Positions 40,881-49,759 of a DNA stretch of 49,808 nucleotides are shown here, in pieces (the first letter of the stretch is position 1; each line of letters starts with the position of its first letter). Origin of the DNA: Pseudomonadota bacterium (GTDB taxonomy: Bacteria; Pseudomonadota; Gammaproteobacteria; Burkholderiales; Burkholderiaceae_C). Under the pieces are notes generated by a model that was not told where the DNA came from, ran no database searches, and saw only the letters and a program-made list of their open reading frames with translations. The translations under genes and the position numbers were made by a program. Location of the stretch: contig JAKCDM010000010.1 of the NCBI GenBank assembly GCA_021841865.1, forward strand, positions 1,672-51,479, written 5' to 3'.

Positions 40881-42194
40881 ATGACCACCCCCCTGAAAAA
40901 AACCCTGGCCCTGCTGTGCATGGCTTGCGTCACCCATCTTGCGTGGGCGCAGGATCCGTATTTCGGAGTCATCGGCGGAAAGCTGATGAACGACACCAAC
41001 GCGGTGGGCGGTGAAAACCTGTACATCGCGATCGTCAACCGGACGCGTTTCGCGGTCCGCATCGAGCCCGATTTCACGGACGCATACGACGCGAAGGGAT
41101 TCAGGAAGGCCACCATGCCGGGCACGATCCCGGCAGGTTATGCGCCCGCACAAGCCGACCCGGGAAGTGCCTACGCGCACTCCAACCCCAAACTTGCGGC
41201 GATTGGAATGGCTTTCGCGAATTTTCCGCAGGAAAATTCCTTTCATTTTGAATACGGGCTCAGGCAGATCGGGCGCACCCTGTCGGGGGGAGTGTTCCGG
41301 GTCGACAACCATGCCAGGGCTAGGTACAAGATCGTCGCCCGCAACAGGGCGGGCCAGGATGTGCCAATCGAACTGAAGGTGCATTACGGCTCCACCGCGT
41401 CGGATTCCTGGGCATCGTCCTTCATCGCACTCCCGTTGATCTCATCCATGTTGGTAGGGTGGATCGGGTTGCTCGGCGTGTCGGCGGCCGGGGTGGCTGC
41501 CCCGCCATTCGCCGTGGTACCGATGGCCGGGGTTGCGCTGGCGCTGATCACGGACAACGCTCTTTCCGTGTCCGGCCTCAATTTCCCGCTGTTCAACAGC
41601 ACCTATGCCTATGCAGCGCTCGAGGCGAACGCCCCCGACAACGAGTACAAGAGCGATGTGTTGAATACCGTGATCCGGAACGGAATCCAGTACTCGCTGG
41701 TGCGGGTCGCCAACAGCGACCCGCACATCACCAATCTGCCGGGCACCCGGGATGCGTTGCTGGTGCTGACCATCGAGAACGTCAACAGCGCGCAAAGGAG
41801 CTGCACGAACATGGTCGTGGCACAGGACAAGGCCGGCAGACACATCCTGAGCGCTGAATGCGGCAGGGCGAACGGCGCCTCAACGGGGCCTACCGAGCTT
41901 GACCTGAGCCTGGGAGCCCCGGATTCCGACATCGTCAACCGCGACGGGCTGCTGGAGTTCACCGAGTACCTGGCGCCGAGCGACGGCCGCCCCTACGGGC
42001 AGTTCCTGCAGTATTGCAGCCTGCATTCGTATGACCTCAACAAGAAGACCGCGCAGGCGCAGTGTCACTTCAACCCGGCTACCCGGCGCAAGCAGGAGTG
42101 GCTGACCAGCACGTTCTGGTTCGGTCAATGCCCTTCGGCGCAGCTGCGTCTGGACGTTGACGGACAACTCGCCTGCGAGCAGCCCAGACACTGA
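40881..42194 (+). CDS. Secreted protein of unknown family
   Basis: 437 residues. I do not recognise a family. The signal peptide ends near HLAWAQ|D (residues 1-25). Residues 60-170 are beta-like. A second hydrophobic segment at about 178-222 (SSFIALPLISSMLVGWIGLL, then GVSAAGVAAPPFAVVPMAG) suggests membrane insertion or a hairpin. The C-terminal third has Cys residues (SCTNMV, SAECGR, YCSLHS, QCHFNP, QCPSAQ, ACEQP) that could form disulfides. It is more A/T-rich and less biased in codon use than its neighbours. ATG 40881 has GGAGAG nine bases upstream. A horizontally acquired gene is possible. Confidence 0.85.
   Translation: MTTPLKKTLALLCMACVTHLAWAQDPYFGVIGGKLMNDTNAVGGENLYIAIVNRTRFAVRIEPDFTDAYDAKGFRKATMPGTIPAGYAPAQADPGSAYAHSNPKLAAIGMAFANFPQENSFHFEYGLRQIGRTLSGGVFRVDNHARARYKIVARNRAGQDVPIELKVHYGSTASDSWASSFIALPLISSMLVGWIGLLGVSAAGVAAPPFAVVPMAGVALALITDNALSVSGLNFPLFNSTYAYAALEANAPDNEYKSDVLNTVIRNGIQYSLVRVANSDPHITNLPGTRDALLVLTIENVNSAQRSCTNMVVAQDKAGRHILSAECGRANGASTGPTELDLSLGAPDSDIVNRDGLLEFTEYLAPSDGRPYGQFLQYCSLHSYDLNKKTAQAQCHFNPATRRKQEWLTSTFWFGQCPSAQLRLDVDGQLACEQPRH
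41219..41239. repeat. Perfect A/T-rich hairpin inside the unknown secreted-protein gene
   Basis: GAATTTTCC-GCA-GGAAAATTC: nine-base arms with a three-base loop, in a coding region of an otherwise GC-rich genome. Confidence 0.6.
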
Positions 42195-42252
42195 GGACGA
42201 GCGAGCCAGACGCGGCATGGCGGCGGCGCCCTGAGGATCGGCGGCCGGCGGC

Positions 42253-42258
42253 TACAAT
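42253..42258 (+). promoter_or_regulatory. Candidate -10 element of the arn operon
   Basis: TACAAT sits 150 bases before the probable GTG start of arnT and after the stop of the unknown gene. No convincing -35 is seen; the leader of about 150 bases could hold regulation, but I see no riboswitch-like structure or PmrA box. Confidence 0.3.
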
Positions 42259-42407
42259 GCTCAGCGGGAATCGCCACGTAGCCCGTCGCCGCACCGGCAG
42301 TGGGCGCACGCGTGTGCCGGCCGCAGTTGTGCGCCGAGGCACGCGCTGCACGGCCGAGTCCTGCCCGAGCCTTGCGCTGCGGCCCCGCCTCAGCCGCGTC
42401 CCCTGCC

Positions 42408-44237
42408 GTGACCCCGACTCCCGACGAAGAATTCCCGCCGCCCCCCGGATCGGCCCCTGCCCAGCCTGAGCTTCACGACCCGCTTCCGTCGCGCCGCGCG
42501 CTGCTGGTGCTGGGCGCCCTGCTCGCCGTGCTGTGGCTGGGCGTGCTGGGCCTGCGCGACCTCGTGCCCACCGACGAAGGCCGCTACGCCGAGATCCCGC
42601 GCGAGATGGTGGCCAGCGGCGACTGGGTGACGCCGCGCCTGGACGGATTCAAGTACTTCGAGAAGCCTCCGCTGCAATACTGGGCCACCGCGGCCAGTTA
42701 CGAAGTGTTCGGCGTCGGCCAGTGGCAGGCCCGGCTGTGGACCGGGCTCACCGGGCTGTTCGGCATCGCCTTCACCGCCTTCGCCGGCTGCCGGCTGTGG
42801 GGGCGGCGCGTCGGGCTGTACGCGGGCGCGGTGCTGGCCAGTTGCGTGTACTGGCTGGCCATGGGCCACATCAACACCCTCGACATGGGCGTGTCGGCCT
42901 GCCTGGGCGGCAGCCTGCTGAGCTTCCTGCTGGCCCAGCGCGACAGCGCCACCGCGCGCGCGCAACGTGGATGGATGCTGGCCTGCTGGGGCTTCATGGG
43001 CCTGTCGTTGCTGTCCAAGGGCCTGATCGGGCTGGCCTTCCCGGGGATGACCCTGGTGCTCTACACGCTGTGGAGCCGCGACTGGGGGCTGTGGCGACGC
43101 CTGCACATCCTGCCGGGCCTGCTGGTGCTGCTGGCCATCGCGCTGCCCTGGCATGTGCTGGTGCAGCAGCGCAACCCCGAATTCTTCGATTTCTACTTCA
43201 TCTACCAGCAGTTCGATCGTTTCGCCACGCCCGACCTGTCGCGCCCCGGCCCCTGGTACTACTTCATCCCCATCCTGCTGCTGGGGATCATGCCGTGGCT
43301 GGGCGCGCTGTTCCCGGCGCTGGCGCGCAGCGTCGGGCAGGCGCTGATGGCTCCGCAGCGCGAAGCCCCCGGCTCGCTGCGCACGCGCCGCGTGCTGCTG
43401 GTGTGGGCGGTGTTCATTTTCGTGTTCTTCAGCGCCTCGCACTCCAAGCTGCCGTCGTACGTGCTGCCGATGTTTCCGGCGCTGGCCTTGCTGGTGGGCG
43501 AGTACCTGGCCCATGCGCGCCGACGCGCGCTGGGCTGGCAGTTCGCGCTGTGGGCCCTGCTGAGCGTTGCCGCGGCCATCGGTTTCACGCAACTGTGGCG
43601 CGCCGGCAATTCCGTGACCCCGGGCGCGCTGTACCAGCGCTATGGGTGGTGGCTGGAGCTCACGGCGGCCTTGAGCCTGCTCGGCTCGCTGGCGGCGTGG
43701 CGCTTCGAGCGCCGCGGGCGCCGCAGCCTGGCGGTGCTGAGCCTGGCCGGCTGCATGGTGCTGGGCCTGACGGTGGCCACGCAGGCCTTCCAGATCCTCG
43801 GGCGCACCGCGTCGACCCGCGACGTGGTGCGGGCCATCCGTCCGTGGCTGCGCGCCGGGCAGCCTTTCTATGCGGTCGGCACCTACGACCAGACGCTTCC
43901 CTTCTACCTGCGACGCAAGGTCACTGTGGTGGGCTACCGCGGCGAACTCGATTTCGGCATACGCCAGCAACCCGGGCTGTGGGTGCCCACGCTGCACGAT
44001 TTCGCCGCGCGCTGGCGCGCCGACCGCCGGCCGCTGGCCTTCATGCCGGCCGGCGAGCTCGGGGCGCTGCGTGCGCTGCACCTGCCGCTGCTGGTCATCG
44101 ACAGCACGCCGCGCTACGTGGTCGTGGCCCGCCCCGACCAGGACTACGGCGCGGCCGCGAGCCAGGCCCGCGAACACCTCCCGGCGGCGTGGAATCCAGG
44201 CCTCGAAGCCGCATCCCCCCAGGACAGACAACCATGA
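42408..44237 (+). CDS. arnT: ArnT-like lipid A L-Ara4N glycosyltransferase
   Basis: About 609 residues with a dozen membrane helices (GT-C fold). The first periplasmic loop LVPTDEGRYAEIPREMVASGDWVTPRLDG has the catalytic TDEGRYAEI core; FKYFEKPPLQYW follows. SHSKLPSYVLPMFPALALL is a later conserved loop (core SKLPSYVLP). ArnT moves L-Ara4N from undecaprenyl phosphate to lipid A in the inner membrane and so lowers binding of polymyxin and cationic peptides. Start choice: GTG 42408 (VTPTPDEE) fits the family length; an upstream ATG at 42300 gives a low-complexity extension. It overlaps the next gene as ATGA. Confidence 0.87.
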   Translation: MTPTPDEEFPPPPGSAPAQPELHDPLPSRRALLVLGALLAVLWLGVLGLRDLVPTDEGRYAEIPREMVASGDWVTPRLDGFKYFEKPPLQYWATAASYEVFGVGQWQARLWTGLTGLFGIAFTAFAGCRLWGRRVGLYAGAVLASCVYWLAMGHINTLDMGVSACLGGSLLSFLLAQRDSATARAQRGWMLACWGFMGLSLLSKGLIGLAFPGMTLVLYTLWSRDWGLWRRLHILPGLLVLLAIALPWHVLVQQRNPEFFDFYFIYQQFDRFATPDLSRPGPWYYFIPILLLGIMPWLGALFPALARSVGQALMAPQREAPGSLRTRRVLLVWAVFIFVFFSASHSKLPSYVLPMFPALALLVGEYLAHARRRALGWQFALWALLSVAAAIGFTQLWRAGNSVTPGALYQRYGWWLELTAALSLLGSLAAWRFERRGRRSLAVLSLAGCMVLGLTVATQAFQILGRTASTRDVVRAIRPWLRAGQPFYAVGTYDQTLPFYLRRKVTVVGYRGELDFGIRQQPGLWVPTLHDFAARWRADRRPLAFMPAGELGALRALHLPLLVIDSTPRYVVVARPDQDYGAAASQAREHLPAAWNPGLEAASPQDRQP

Positions 44238-44605
44238 CACCCGTGGCCTTCGCGCTCGTGCTCGCCGGCGTGCTGCTCAACGCCACCGCGCAGCTGCTGA
44301 TCAAGGCCGGCGCGGAAACCGCCGGGCAGTTCTCGTTCACCGCCGGGCACATCCTGCGCGCCGGGCTGCATTTCGCCACGCAGTGGCAGATCCTCGCCGG
44401 GCTGGCCTGCTATGCGATCTCGGTGGTGGTATGGATCCTGGCGCTGACCCGCGTGCAGGTGTCGCTTGCCTATCCGATGCTCTCGCTGGGCTACGTGGTC
44501 ACGGCCTTCGCCGCCTGGTGGCTGTTCGGCGAGACCCTCACGCCTCACAAGCTGCTGGGCATCGCCATCATCATTGCCGGCGTCGTGCTGCTGGCGCGCT
44601 CCTGA
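44234..44605 (+). CDS. ArnE/ArnF-like undecaprenyl-phosphate-L-Ara4N flippase subunit
   Basis: 123 residues with four membrane helices of the EmrE/DMT type: AFALVLAGVLLNATAQLLIKAG, later VVVWILALTRVQVSLAYPMLSLGYV (core VSLAYPMLSLGY), GETLTPHKLLGIAIIIAG. Enterobacteria use a heterodimer of ArnE and ArnF; only one such gene is present here, so it may work as a homodimer or with a partner elsewhere. Start overlaps the arnT stop as ATGA. Confidence 0.85.
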   Translation: MTPVAFALVLAGVLLNATAQLLIKAGAETAGQFSFTAGHILRAGLHFATQWQILAGLACYAISVVVWILALTRVQVSLAYPMLSLGYVVTAFAAWWLFGETLTPHKLLGIAIIIAGVVLLARS

Positions 44606-44615
44606 GCTGCTTCCC

Positions 44616-45776
44616 ATGTCCGCCTCCCCCCTGCCCGGCGACGCGAGCGCCGAATTCCTTCCCTTCACGCGTCCGACCCTCGACGACGAGACCATCGCCG
44701 GCGTGGTCGAGGTGCTGCGTTCGGGCTGGATCACCACCGGCCCGTGGAACACGCGCTTCGAGCAGGCGTTGTCGGAGTATTTCGGCGGGCGCACCGTGCG
44801 CGCCTTCAACTCCGGCACCGTGACCATGGAGATCGCGTTGCGCATGATGGGCGTGGGCCCCGGGGACGAGGTCATCACCACGCCGCTGTCGTGGGTGGCG
44901 ACCGCCAACGTGGTGCTCGCGGTGGGAGCGCGCCCGGTGTTCGTCGACATCGACCCCGTCACGCGCAACCTGGACGCCACGCAGGTCGAGGCCGCCGTGG
45001 GGGAACGCACGCGGGTGCTGCTGCCGGTGCACCTGGCCGGACTGCCCTGCGATCTCGACGCGCTGTACGACATCGCGTCCCGGCGCGGACTGCGCGTGCT
45101 CGAGGACGCGGCACAAGCCATCGGCAGCAGCTGGCGCGGCCGGCGCGTGGGCAGCTTCGGCGACTACGCGTCGTTCAGCTTCCATCCCAACAAGAACGCC
45201 ACCAGCATCGAAGGCGGCTGCCTCGTGCTGCCGGCCGATGCCGACCCCGGGCTGGCCGAGCGCTACCGCCTGCAGGGCGTGCGGCGCTTCGGCGTCGACG
45301 GCATGGACGTGGACCTGGTCGGCGGCAAGGCCAACCTGACCGACGTGGCCGCCCGCGTGGGCTGGGGCCAGCTGCAGCGCGTCGACGAATTCAACGCGCG
45401 CCGGCGCGAACTGGCACATGCCTATTTCGAGCAGTTCGACGCCGTCGAGCTGGGCACGCGCGGCGTCGAGCTGCCGGTGCGCGACGAACACGACTCGAAC
45501 TGGCACATGTTCCAGGTCGTGCTGCCGAAGCGGGTGGTGCGCGCCGAGGTCATGCAGGCGCTGAAGGCGCGCGGCATCGGCAGCGGAGTGCACTACCCGC
45601 CGATCCACCTGTTCAGCCTGTACCGCAAGCTGGGCTTCGCTTCGGGCGACTTCCCGCACGCCGAGCGCGTGGGCGCGGGCATCCTCACCTTGCCGCTGTT
45701 CCCCGGCATGCGCGACGGCGATGTCGCGCGGGTCGCGCAGGCACTGTCGGCCGTGCTGCGAGAATCCGGGGTATGA
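44616..45776 (+). CDS. arnB: ArnB-like UDP-L-Ara4O aminotransferase
   Basis: 386 residues, of the DegT/DnrJ/EryC1 aminotransferase family. [29 protein letters not shown] begins the enzyme (core [17 protein letters not shown]). The PLP Lys lies in [14 protein letters not shown] (about residue 192), and [13 protein letters not shown] supplies the Asp of the cofactor site. It transfers an amino group from glutamate to UDP-4-keto-arabinose. Neighbouring arn genes make this ArnB rather than a general sugar aminotransferase. Confidence 0.9.
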   Translation: MSASPLPGDASAEFLPFTRPTLDDETIAGVVEVLRSGWITTGPWNTRFEQALSEYFGGRTVRAFNSGTVTMEIALRMMGVGPGDEVITTPLSWVATANVVLAVGARPVFVDIDPVTRNLDATQVEAAVGERTRVLLPVHLAGLPCDLDALYDIASRRGLRVLEDAAQAIGSSWRGRRVGSFGDYASFSFHPNKNATSIEGGCLVLPADADPGLAERYRLQGVRRFGVDGMDVDLVGGKANLTDVAARVGWGQLQRVDEFNARRRELAHAYFEQFDAVELGTRGVELPVRDEHDSNWHMFQVVLPKRVVRAEVMQALKARGIGSGVHYPPIHLFSLYRKLGFASGDFPHAERVGAGILTLPLFPGMRDGDVARVAQALSAVLRESGV

Positions 45777-46744
45777 ATCAGTCCTTGACACCCTCCTCGA
45801 TCGCGCTGTCGGTGGTCGTTCCCGTGTACAACGAGCAGGACGGCCTGGCGGCGCTGTTCGCACGCCTGTATCCGGCGCTCGACGCCCTCGGCGAGACCTA
45901 CGAGGTCATTTTCATCAACGACGGCAGCCGCGACCGCTCGGCGGCGCTGCTGGCCGAGCAGCAGCGCGCGCGCCCGGACGTGACGCGGGTGATCCTGTTC
46001 AACGGCAACTACGGCCAGCACATGGCGATCCTCGCCGGCTTCGAGCATTGCCGCGGCGAGATCACCGTCACGCTCGACGCCGACCTGCAGAACCCTCCCG
46101 AGGAAATCGCCCGCCTGGTGGCCAAGATGCGCGAAGGCCACGATTACGTCGGCAGCATCCGGCGCCAGCGCCAGGACACCTGGTTCCGGCGCCACGCCAG
46201 CCGCTGGATGAACCGCCTGCGCGAGACCATCACGCATGTGCGAATGACCGACCAGGGCTGCATGCTGCGCGCCTACGGGCGCCACGTGGTCGACACCATC
46301 AATCGCTGCAACGAGGTCAACACCTTCGTGCCCGCGCTGGCCTACACGTTTTCGCTGCATCCGGCCGAGATCGAGGTCGCGCACGAGGAGCGAGCCGCCG
46401 GCGAGTCCAAGTACTCGCTGTTCAAGCTGGTGCGCCTGAACTTCGACCTCGTCACCGGCTTTTCGCTGATCCCGCTGCAGTTCATGTCCTTCCTGGGAAT
46501 CGCGCTGGCGCTGGCCTCCGGCGCGCTGTTCGTGCTGCTGATGATCGACCGGCTGCTGTTCGGCTCGCAGGTGCAGGGGGTGTTCACGCTGTTCGCCATC
46601 ACCTTCTGCCTGCTCGGCGTGCTGCTGTTCAGCATGGGACTGCTGGGTGAGTACGTCGGGCGCATCTACGAGCAGGTGCGAGGGCGCCCGCGCTACGTGG
46701 TGCAGGCGCTGCTCGACGACACCGACGCGGCCCGCGCCTCATGA
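45773..46744 (+). CDS. arnC: ArnC-like undecaprenyl-phosphate 4-deoxy-4-formamido-L-arabinose transferase
   Basis: 323 residues. A GT-2 domain (SVVVPVYNEQDGLAALFARL, EVIFINDGSRDRSA, VTLDADLQNPPEEI) is followed by two C-terminal membrane helices (FMSFLGIALALASGALFVLL, FTLFAITFCLLGVLLFSMGL). It moves Ara4FN from UDP to undecaprenyl phosphate at the inner membrane. RMTDQGCMLRAYGR is also typical. Start overlaps the arnB stop as ATGA. Confidence 0.92.
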   Translation: MNQSLTPSSIALSVVVPVYNEQDGLAALFARLYPALDALGETYEVIFINDGSRDRSAALLAEQQRARPDVTRVILFNGNYGQHMAILAGFEHCRGEITVTLDADLQNPPEEIARLVAKMREGHDYVGSIRRQRQDTWFRRHASRWMNRLRETITHVRMTDQGCMLRAYGRHVVDTINRCNEVNTFVPALAYTFSLHPAEIEVAHEERAAGESKYSLFKLVRLNFDLVTGFSLIPLQFMSFLGIALALASGALFVLLMIDRLLFGSQVQGVFTLFAITFCLLGVLLFSMGLLGEYVGRIYEQVRGRPRYVVQALLDDTDAARAS

Positions 46745-47697
46745 GCACCCCGCACGCGAGCGTCGCCATGCGGGCCGTGGTGTTCGCCTATCACAACGTC
46801 GGCGCACGCTGCCTGCGCGTGCTGCTGGCCCAGGGCATGCGCGTCGAGCTGGTGGTCACGCACCCCGACGACCCGTCGGAGAACCTGTGGTTCGAGCGCG
46901 TGGCCGACGTCGCCGCCGAGCACGGCATCCCGGTCATGCTGGTCGACCTGGCGCTGGACGAGCAGCAGGTCGCGCGGGTGCGCGCGCTGCAGCCCGACTA
47001 CCTGTTCTCGTTCTATTTCCGGCGCATGCTGCCGCAGGCCGTGCTGCAGGCGCCGCGCGTGGCGGCGCTGAACATGCACGGCTCGCTGCTGCCGCGCTAC
47101 CGCGGGCGCGTGCCGGTGAACTGGGCGGTGCTGCACGGCGAGCGCGAGACCGGCGCGACCCTGCACCTGATGGTGGACAAGCCCGATGCCGGCGACATCG
47201 TCGCGCAGCAGGCCGTTCCCATCCTGCCCGACGACACCGCGCGCGAGGTGTTCGACAAGGTCACCGTGGCCGCCGAGCTCGCGTTGTGGCAGGTGCTGCC
47301 GCGGCTGCTGCGCGGCGACGTTCCCAGGCTGCCCAACCGGCTGGAGCAGGGCAGCTATTTCGGTGGCCGCAAGCCCGAGGACGGGCGCATCGACTGGAAC
47401 CAGCCCGCGTCCCGGGTGTACAACCTGATCCGGGCCGTGGCCCCGCCCTATCCGGGGGCGTTTTTCGAAACCGGCGGGCGCCGTCTCATCGTGGCGCGCG
47501 CGCGCCCGGCCGCGCCGGCGCTGGCCGCCGCGCTCGACCCGCTGGCCGCGCCGGGCCCGCACCTGTGCTCCGGCGCGCTGCTGGCGCGCTGCGGCGACGG
47601 CGGCGTGCTGCACCTGCAGCAGGTGTGGGACAGCGCGCAACCCGGGCTGCCCCTTGAATTGCAACGGATCGCACAACTCGTGCCAAACCCATCATGA
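46741..47697 (+). CDS. ArnA formyltransferase domain as a separate protein
   Basis: 318 residues. RAVVFAYHNVGARCLRVLLAQG starts a formyltransferase fold; the catalytic Asn/His are in NMHGSLLPRYRGRVPVNWAV (N111, H113), the Asp in VDKPDAGDIV. It formylates UDP-L-Ara4N with 10-formyl-tetrahydrofolate. In enterobacteria this domain is joined to the decarboxylase in one ArnA polypeptide; here it is separate, and the downstream gene starts with an ATGA overlap. Confidence 0.9.
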   Translation: MSTPHASVAMRAVVFAYHNVGARCLRVLLAQGMRVELVVTHPDDPSENLWFERVADVAAEHGIPVMLVDLALDEQQVARVRALQPDYLFSFYFRRMLPQAVLQAPRVAALNMHGSLLPRYRGRVPVNWAVLHGERETGATLHLMVDKPDAGDIVAQQAVPILPDDTAREVFDKVTVAAELALWQVLPRLLRGDVPRLPNRLEQGSYFGGRKPEDGRIDWNQPASRVYNLIRAVAPPYPGAFFETGGRRLIVARARPAAPALAAALDPLAAPGPHLCSGALLARCGDGGVLHLQQVWDSAQPGLPLELQRIAQLVPNPS

Positions 47698-48749
47698 AAA
47701 AAATCCTGATCCTCGGAGTCAACGGCTTCATCGGCCACCACCTGTCCAAGCGCATCCTCGGCACCACCGACTGGCAGGTGTACGGCATGGACATGAACAC
47801 GGACCGCATCGAGGATCTGCTCGGCAACCCGCGCTTCCACTTCTTCGAAGGTGACATCACCATCAACAGGGAGTGGATCGAGTATCACGTGCGCAAGTGC
47901 GACGTGATCCTTCCGCTGGTGGCCATCGCCACGCCGGCCACCTACGTGAAGGCGCCGCTGCGCGTGTTCGAACTCGACTTCGAAGCCAACCTGCCCATCG
48001 TGCGCGCCGCGGTCAAGCACCGCAAGCGCCTGGTGTTCCCGTCGACCTCGGAGGTCTACGGCATGTGCCCGGACGGCGAGTTCGATCCCGAGGCGTCGCC
48101 GCTGGTGTACGGGCCGATCAACAAGCCGCGCTGGATCTACGCCTGCTCCAAGCAGCTGATGGACCGCGTGATCGCCGGCTACGGCCAGCAGGAAGGCCTG
48201 GACTACACGCTGTTCCGGCCCTTCAACTGGATCGGCGCCGGACTGGACACGATCTTCTCGGCCAAGGAAGGCAGCTCGCGCGTGGTCACCCAGTTCCTGG
48301 GCCACATCGTGCGCGGCGAGAACATCAGCCTGGTCGACGGCGGCATGCAAAAGCGCGCCTTCACCGACATCGACGACGGCATCGACGCGCTGATGCGCAT
48401 CATCGAGAACCCCGCCGGAGTGGCCAGCGGCCAGATCTACAACATCGGCAACCCGGCCAACAACCACTCGGTGCGCGACCTCGCCGAGCGCATGCTGCGC
48501 CTGGCCGCCGAACTGCCCGAGTACGCCGACAGCGCGCGCCAGGTGCAGCTGGTGGAGACGAGTTCGGGTGCCTACTACGGCGCCGGCTACCAGGACGTGT
48601 CCAACCGCGTGCCCAAGATCACCAACACCATGCGCGACCTCGACTGGGCGCCGCGCACCGACATGGACACCGCGCTGCGCAAGATCTTCGAGGCCTACCG
48701 CGGGCAGATCGCGCAGGCGCGCGCGCTGGTGGACGAAACCGGGAACTGA
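47694..48749 (+). CDS. ArnA UDP-glucuronic acid decarboxylase domain as a separate protein
   Basis: 351 residues of the NAD-dependent SDR family. The NAD loop is ILGVNGFIGHHLSKRIL, the active site STSEVYGM with Tyr-Lys in the family place (YACSKQLMDRVI), and RPFNWIGAGLDTIFSAKEGSSR matches ArnA (core RPFNWIG, SAKEGSSRV). It oxidises UDP-glucuronate and releases CO2 to give UDP-4-keto-pentose. ATGA overlap with the formyltransferase gene suggests that the two still act as a complex. Confidence 0.92.
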   Translation: MKKILILGVNGFIGHHLSKRILGTTDWQVYGMDMNTDRIEDLLGNPRFHFFEGDITINREWIEYHVRKCDVILPLVAIATPATYVKAPLRVFELDFEANLPIVRAAVKHRKRLVFPSTSEVYGMCPDGEFDPEASPLVYGPINKPRWIYACSKQLMDRVIAGYGQQEGLDYTLFRPFNWIGAGLDTIFSAKEGSSRVVTQFLGHIVRGENISLVDGGMQKRAFTDIDDGIDALMRIIENPAGVASGQIYNIGNPANNHSVRDLAERMLRLAAELPEYADSARQVQLVETSSGAYYGAGYQDVSNRVPKITNTMRDLDWAPRTDMDTALRKIFEAYRGQIAQARALVDETGN

Positions 48750-48760
48750 AGCCGCCGTTC

Positions 48761-49660
48761 ATGCCCCGCATCGCCCTCAAGGTCGACGTCGACACGCTGC
48801 GCGGTACCCTCGAAGGGGTGCCGGCGCTGCTGCGCATGCTGGCGCGCCACGAATTGCGCGCCACCTTCCTGTTCAGCCTCGGCCCGGATCACACCGGGCG
48901 CGCGCTCAAGCGCATTTTCCGCCCCGGCTTCCTGGCCAAGGTGCGGCGCACCTCGGTGGGCAGCAACTACGGGCTCAAGACCCTGCTGTACGGCACGCTG
49001 CTGCCCGGCCCCGACATCGGGCGCCGCGCCGCCGAGCCGATGCGCGCGGCCTGGCGCGCCGGCCACGAGGTCGGCGTGCACACCTGGGACCACGTGCTGT
49101 GGCAGGACTACGTGGCGCGCCGCGACCGCGACTGGACGCGGCGCCAGCTTCAGCTCGCGGTGCAGCGCTTCAGCGACATCTTCGGCCGCCCTCCCGAAGT
49201 GCACGGCGCCGCCGGCTGGCAGATGAACGACCACGCCTACGAACTCGAGCAGGAGCTGGGATTCAGCCTGGCCTCCGACGGGCGCGGCGACGCACCGTTC
49301 CTGCCGCGCGTGGGCGAGCGCGTGCTCGACGTGCCGCAACTGCCGACCACGCTGCCGACGCTGGACGAGCTCATCGGAGTCGACGGGCTGCACGCCGGCA
49401 ACGTCGCCGAGCACCTGCTGCGCCTGTCGCTCGACGGGCGCGACCATGTGTTCACGCTGCACGCCGAGCTCGAGGGCGGGCAGCTGGCCCCGGTGTTCGA
49501 GCAGTTGCTGCAGGGCTGGCAGGACGCCGGCATGCGAATCGGCACGCTGGGCGCCTACGCCGCGTCGCTGGACCTGCGCAGCCTGCCGGTGCGCCGCGTC
49601 GGCATGGGAACGGTCCCCGGCCGCAGCGGCCAGCTGGCAGTGGCGCTGCCCGCTGCCTGA
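48761..49660 (+). CDS. arnD: ArnD-like 4-deoxy-4-formamido-L-arabinose-phosphoundecaprenol deformylase
   Basis: 299 residues of the polysaccharide deacetylase (NodB) family. RIALKVDVDTLRGT holds the metal Asp residues, GHEVGVHTWDHVLWQDY the His pair, and GAAGWQMNDHAYELEQELGFSLASD the ArnD-type C-terminal loop (core GWQMND). It removes the formyl group from lipid-linked Ara4FN in the periplasm-facing or cytoplasmic membrane face. It follows the decarboxylase gene by 11 bases and is the last gene of the operon. Confidence 0.9.
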   Translation: MPRIALKVDVDTLRGTLEGVPALLRMLARHELRATFLFSLGPDHTGRALKRIFRPGFLAKVRRTSVGSNYGLKTLLYGTLLPGPDIGRRAAEPMRAAWRAGHEVGVHTWDHVLWQDYVARRDRDWTRRQLQLAVQRFSDIFGRPPEVHGAAGWQMNDHAYELEQELGFSLASDGRGDAPFLPRVGERVLDVPQLPTTLPTLDELIGVDGLHAGNVAEHLLRLSLDGRDHVFTLHAELEGGQLAPVFEQLLQGWQDAGMRIGTLGAYAASLDLRSLPVRRVGMGTVPGRSGQLAVALPAA

Positions 49661-49684
49661 GACGCGGGTCCGGAACACAAGAAA

Positions 49685-49711
49685 GGCCGACTCGCGCGTG
49701 TCGAGCCGGCC
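49685..49711 (-). terminator. Rho-independent terminator of the gene at the window's right end
   Basis: On the minus strand GGCCGGCTCG and CGAGTCGGCC form a 10-bp stem with one G-U pair and a 7-base loop. TTTCTTGTGTT follows. It lies 49 bases after the stop of the partial gene and may serve arnD from the other side. Confidence 0.75.
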
Positions 49712-49759
49712 GGACGCCGCGGGCAGCCGGGCTCGGCCCGGCCCCGCGGGGGGCGCGCT

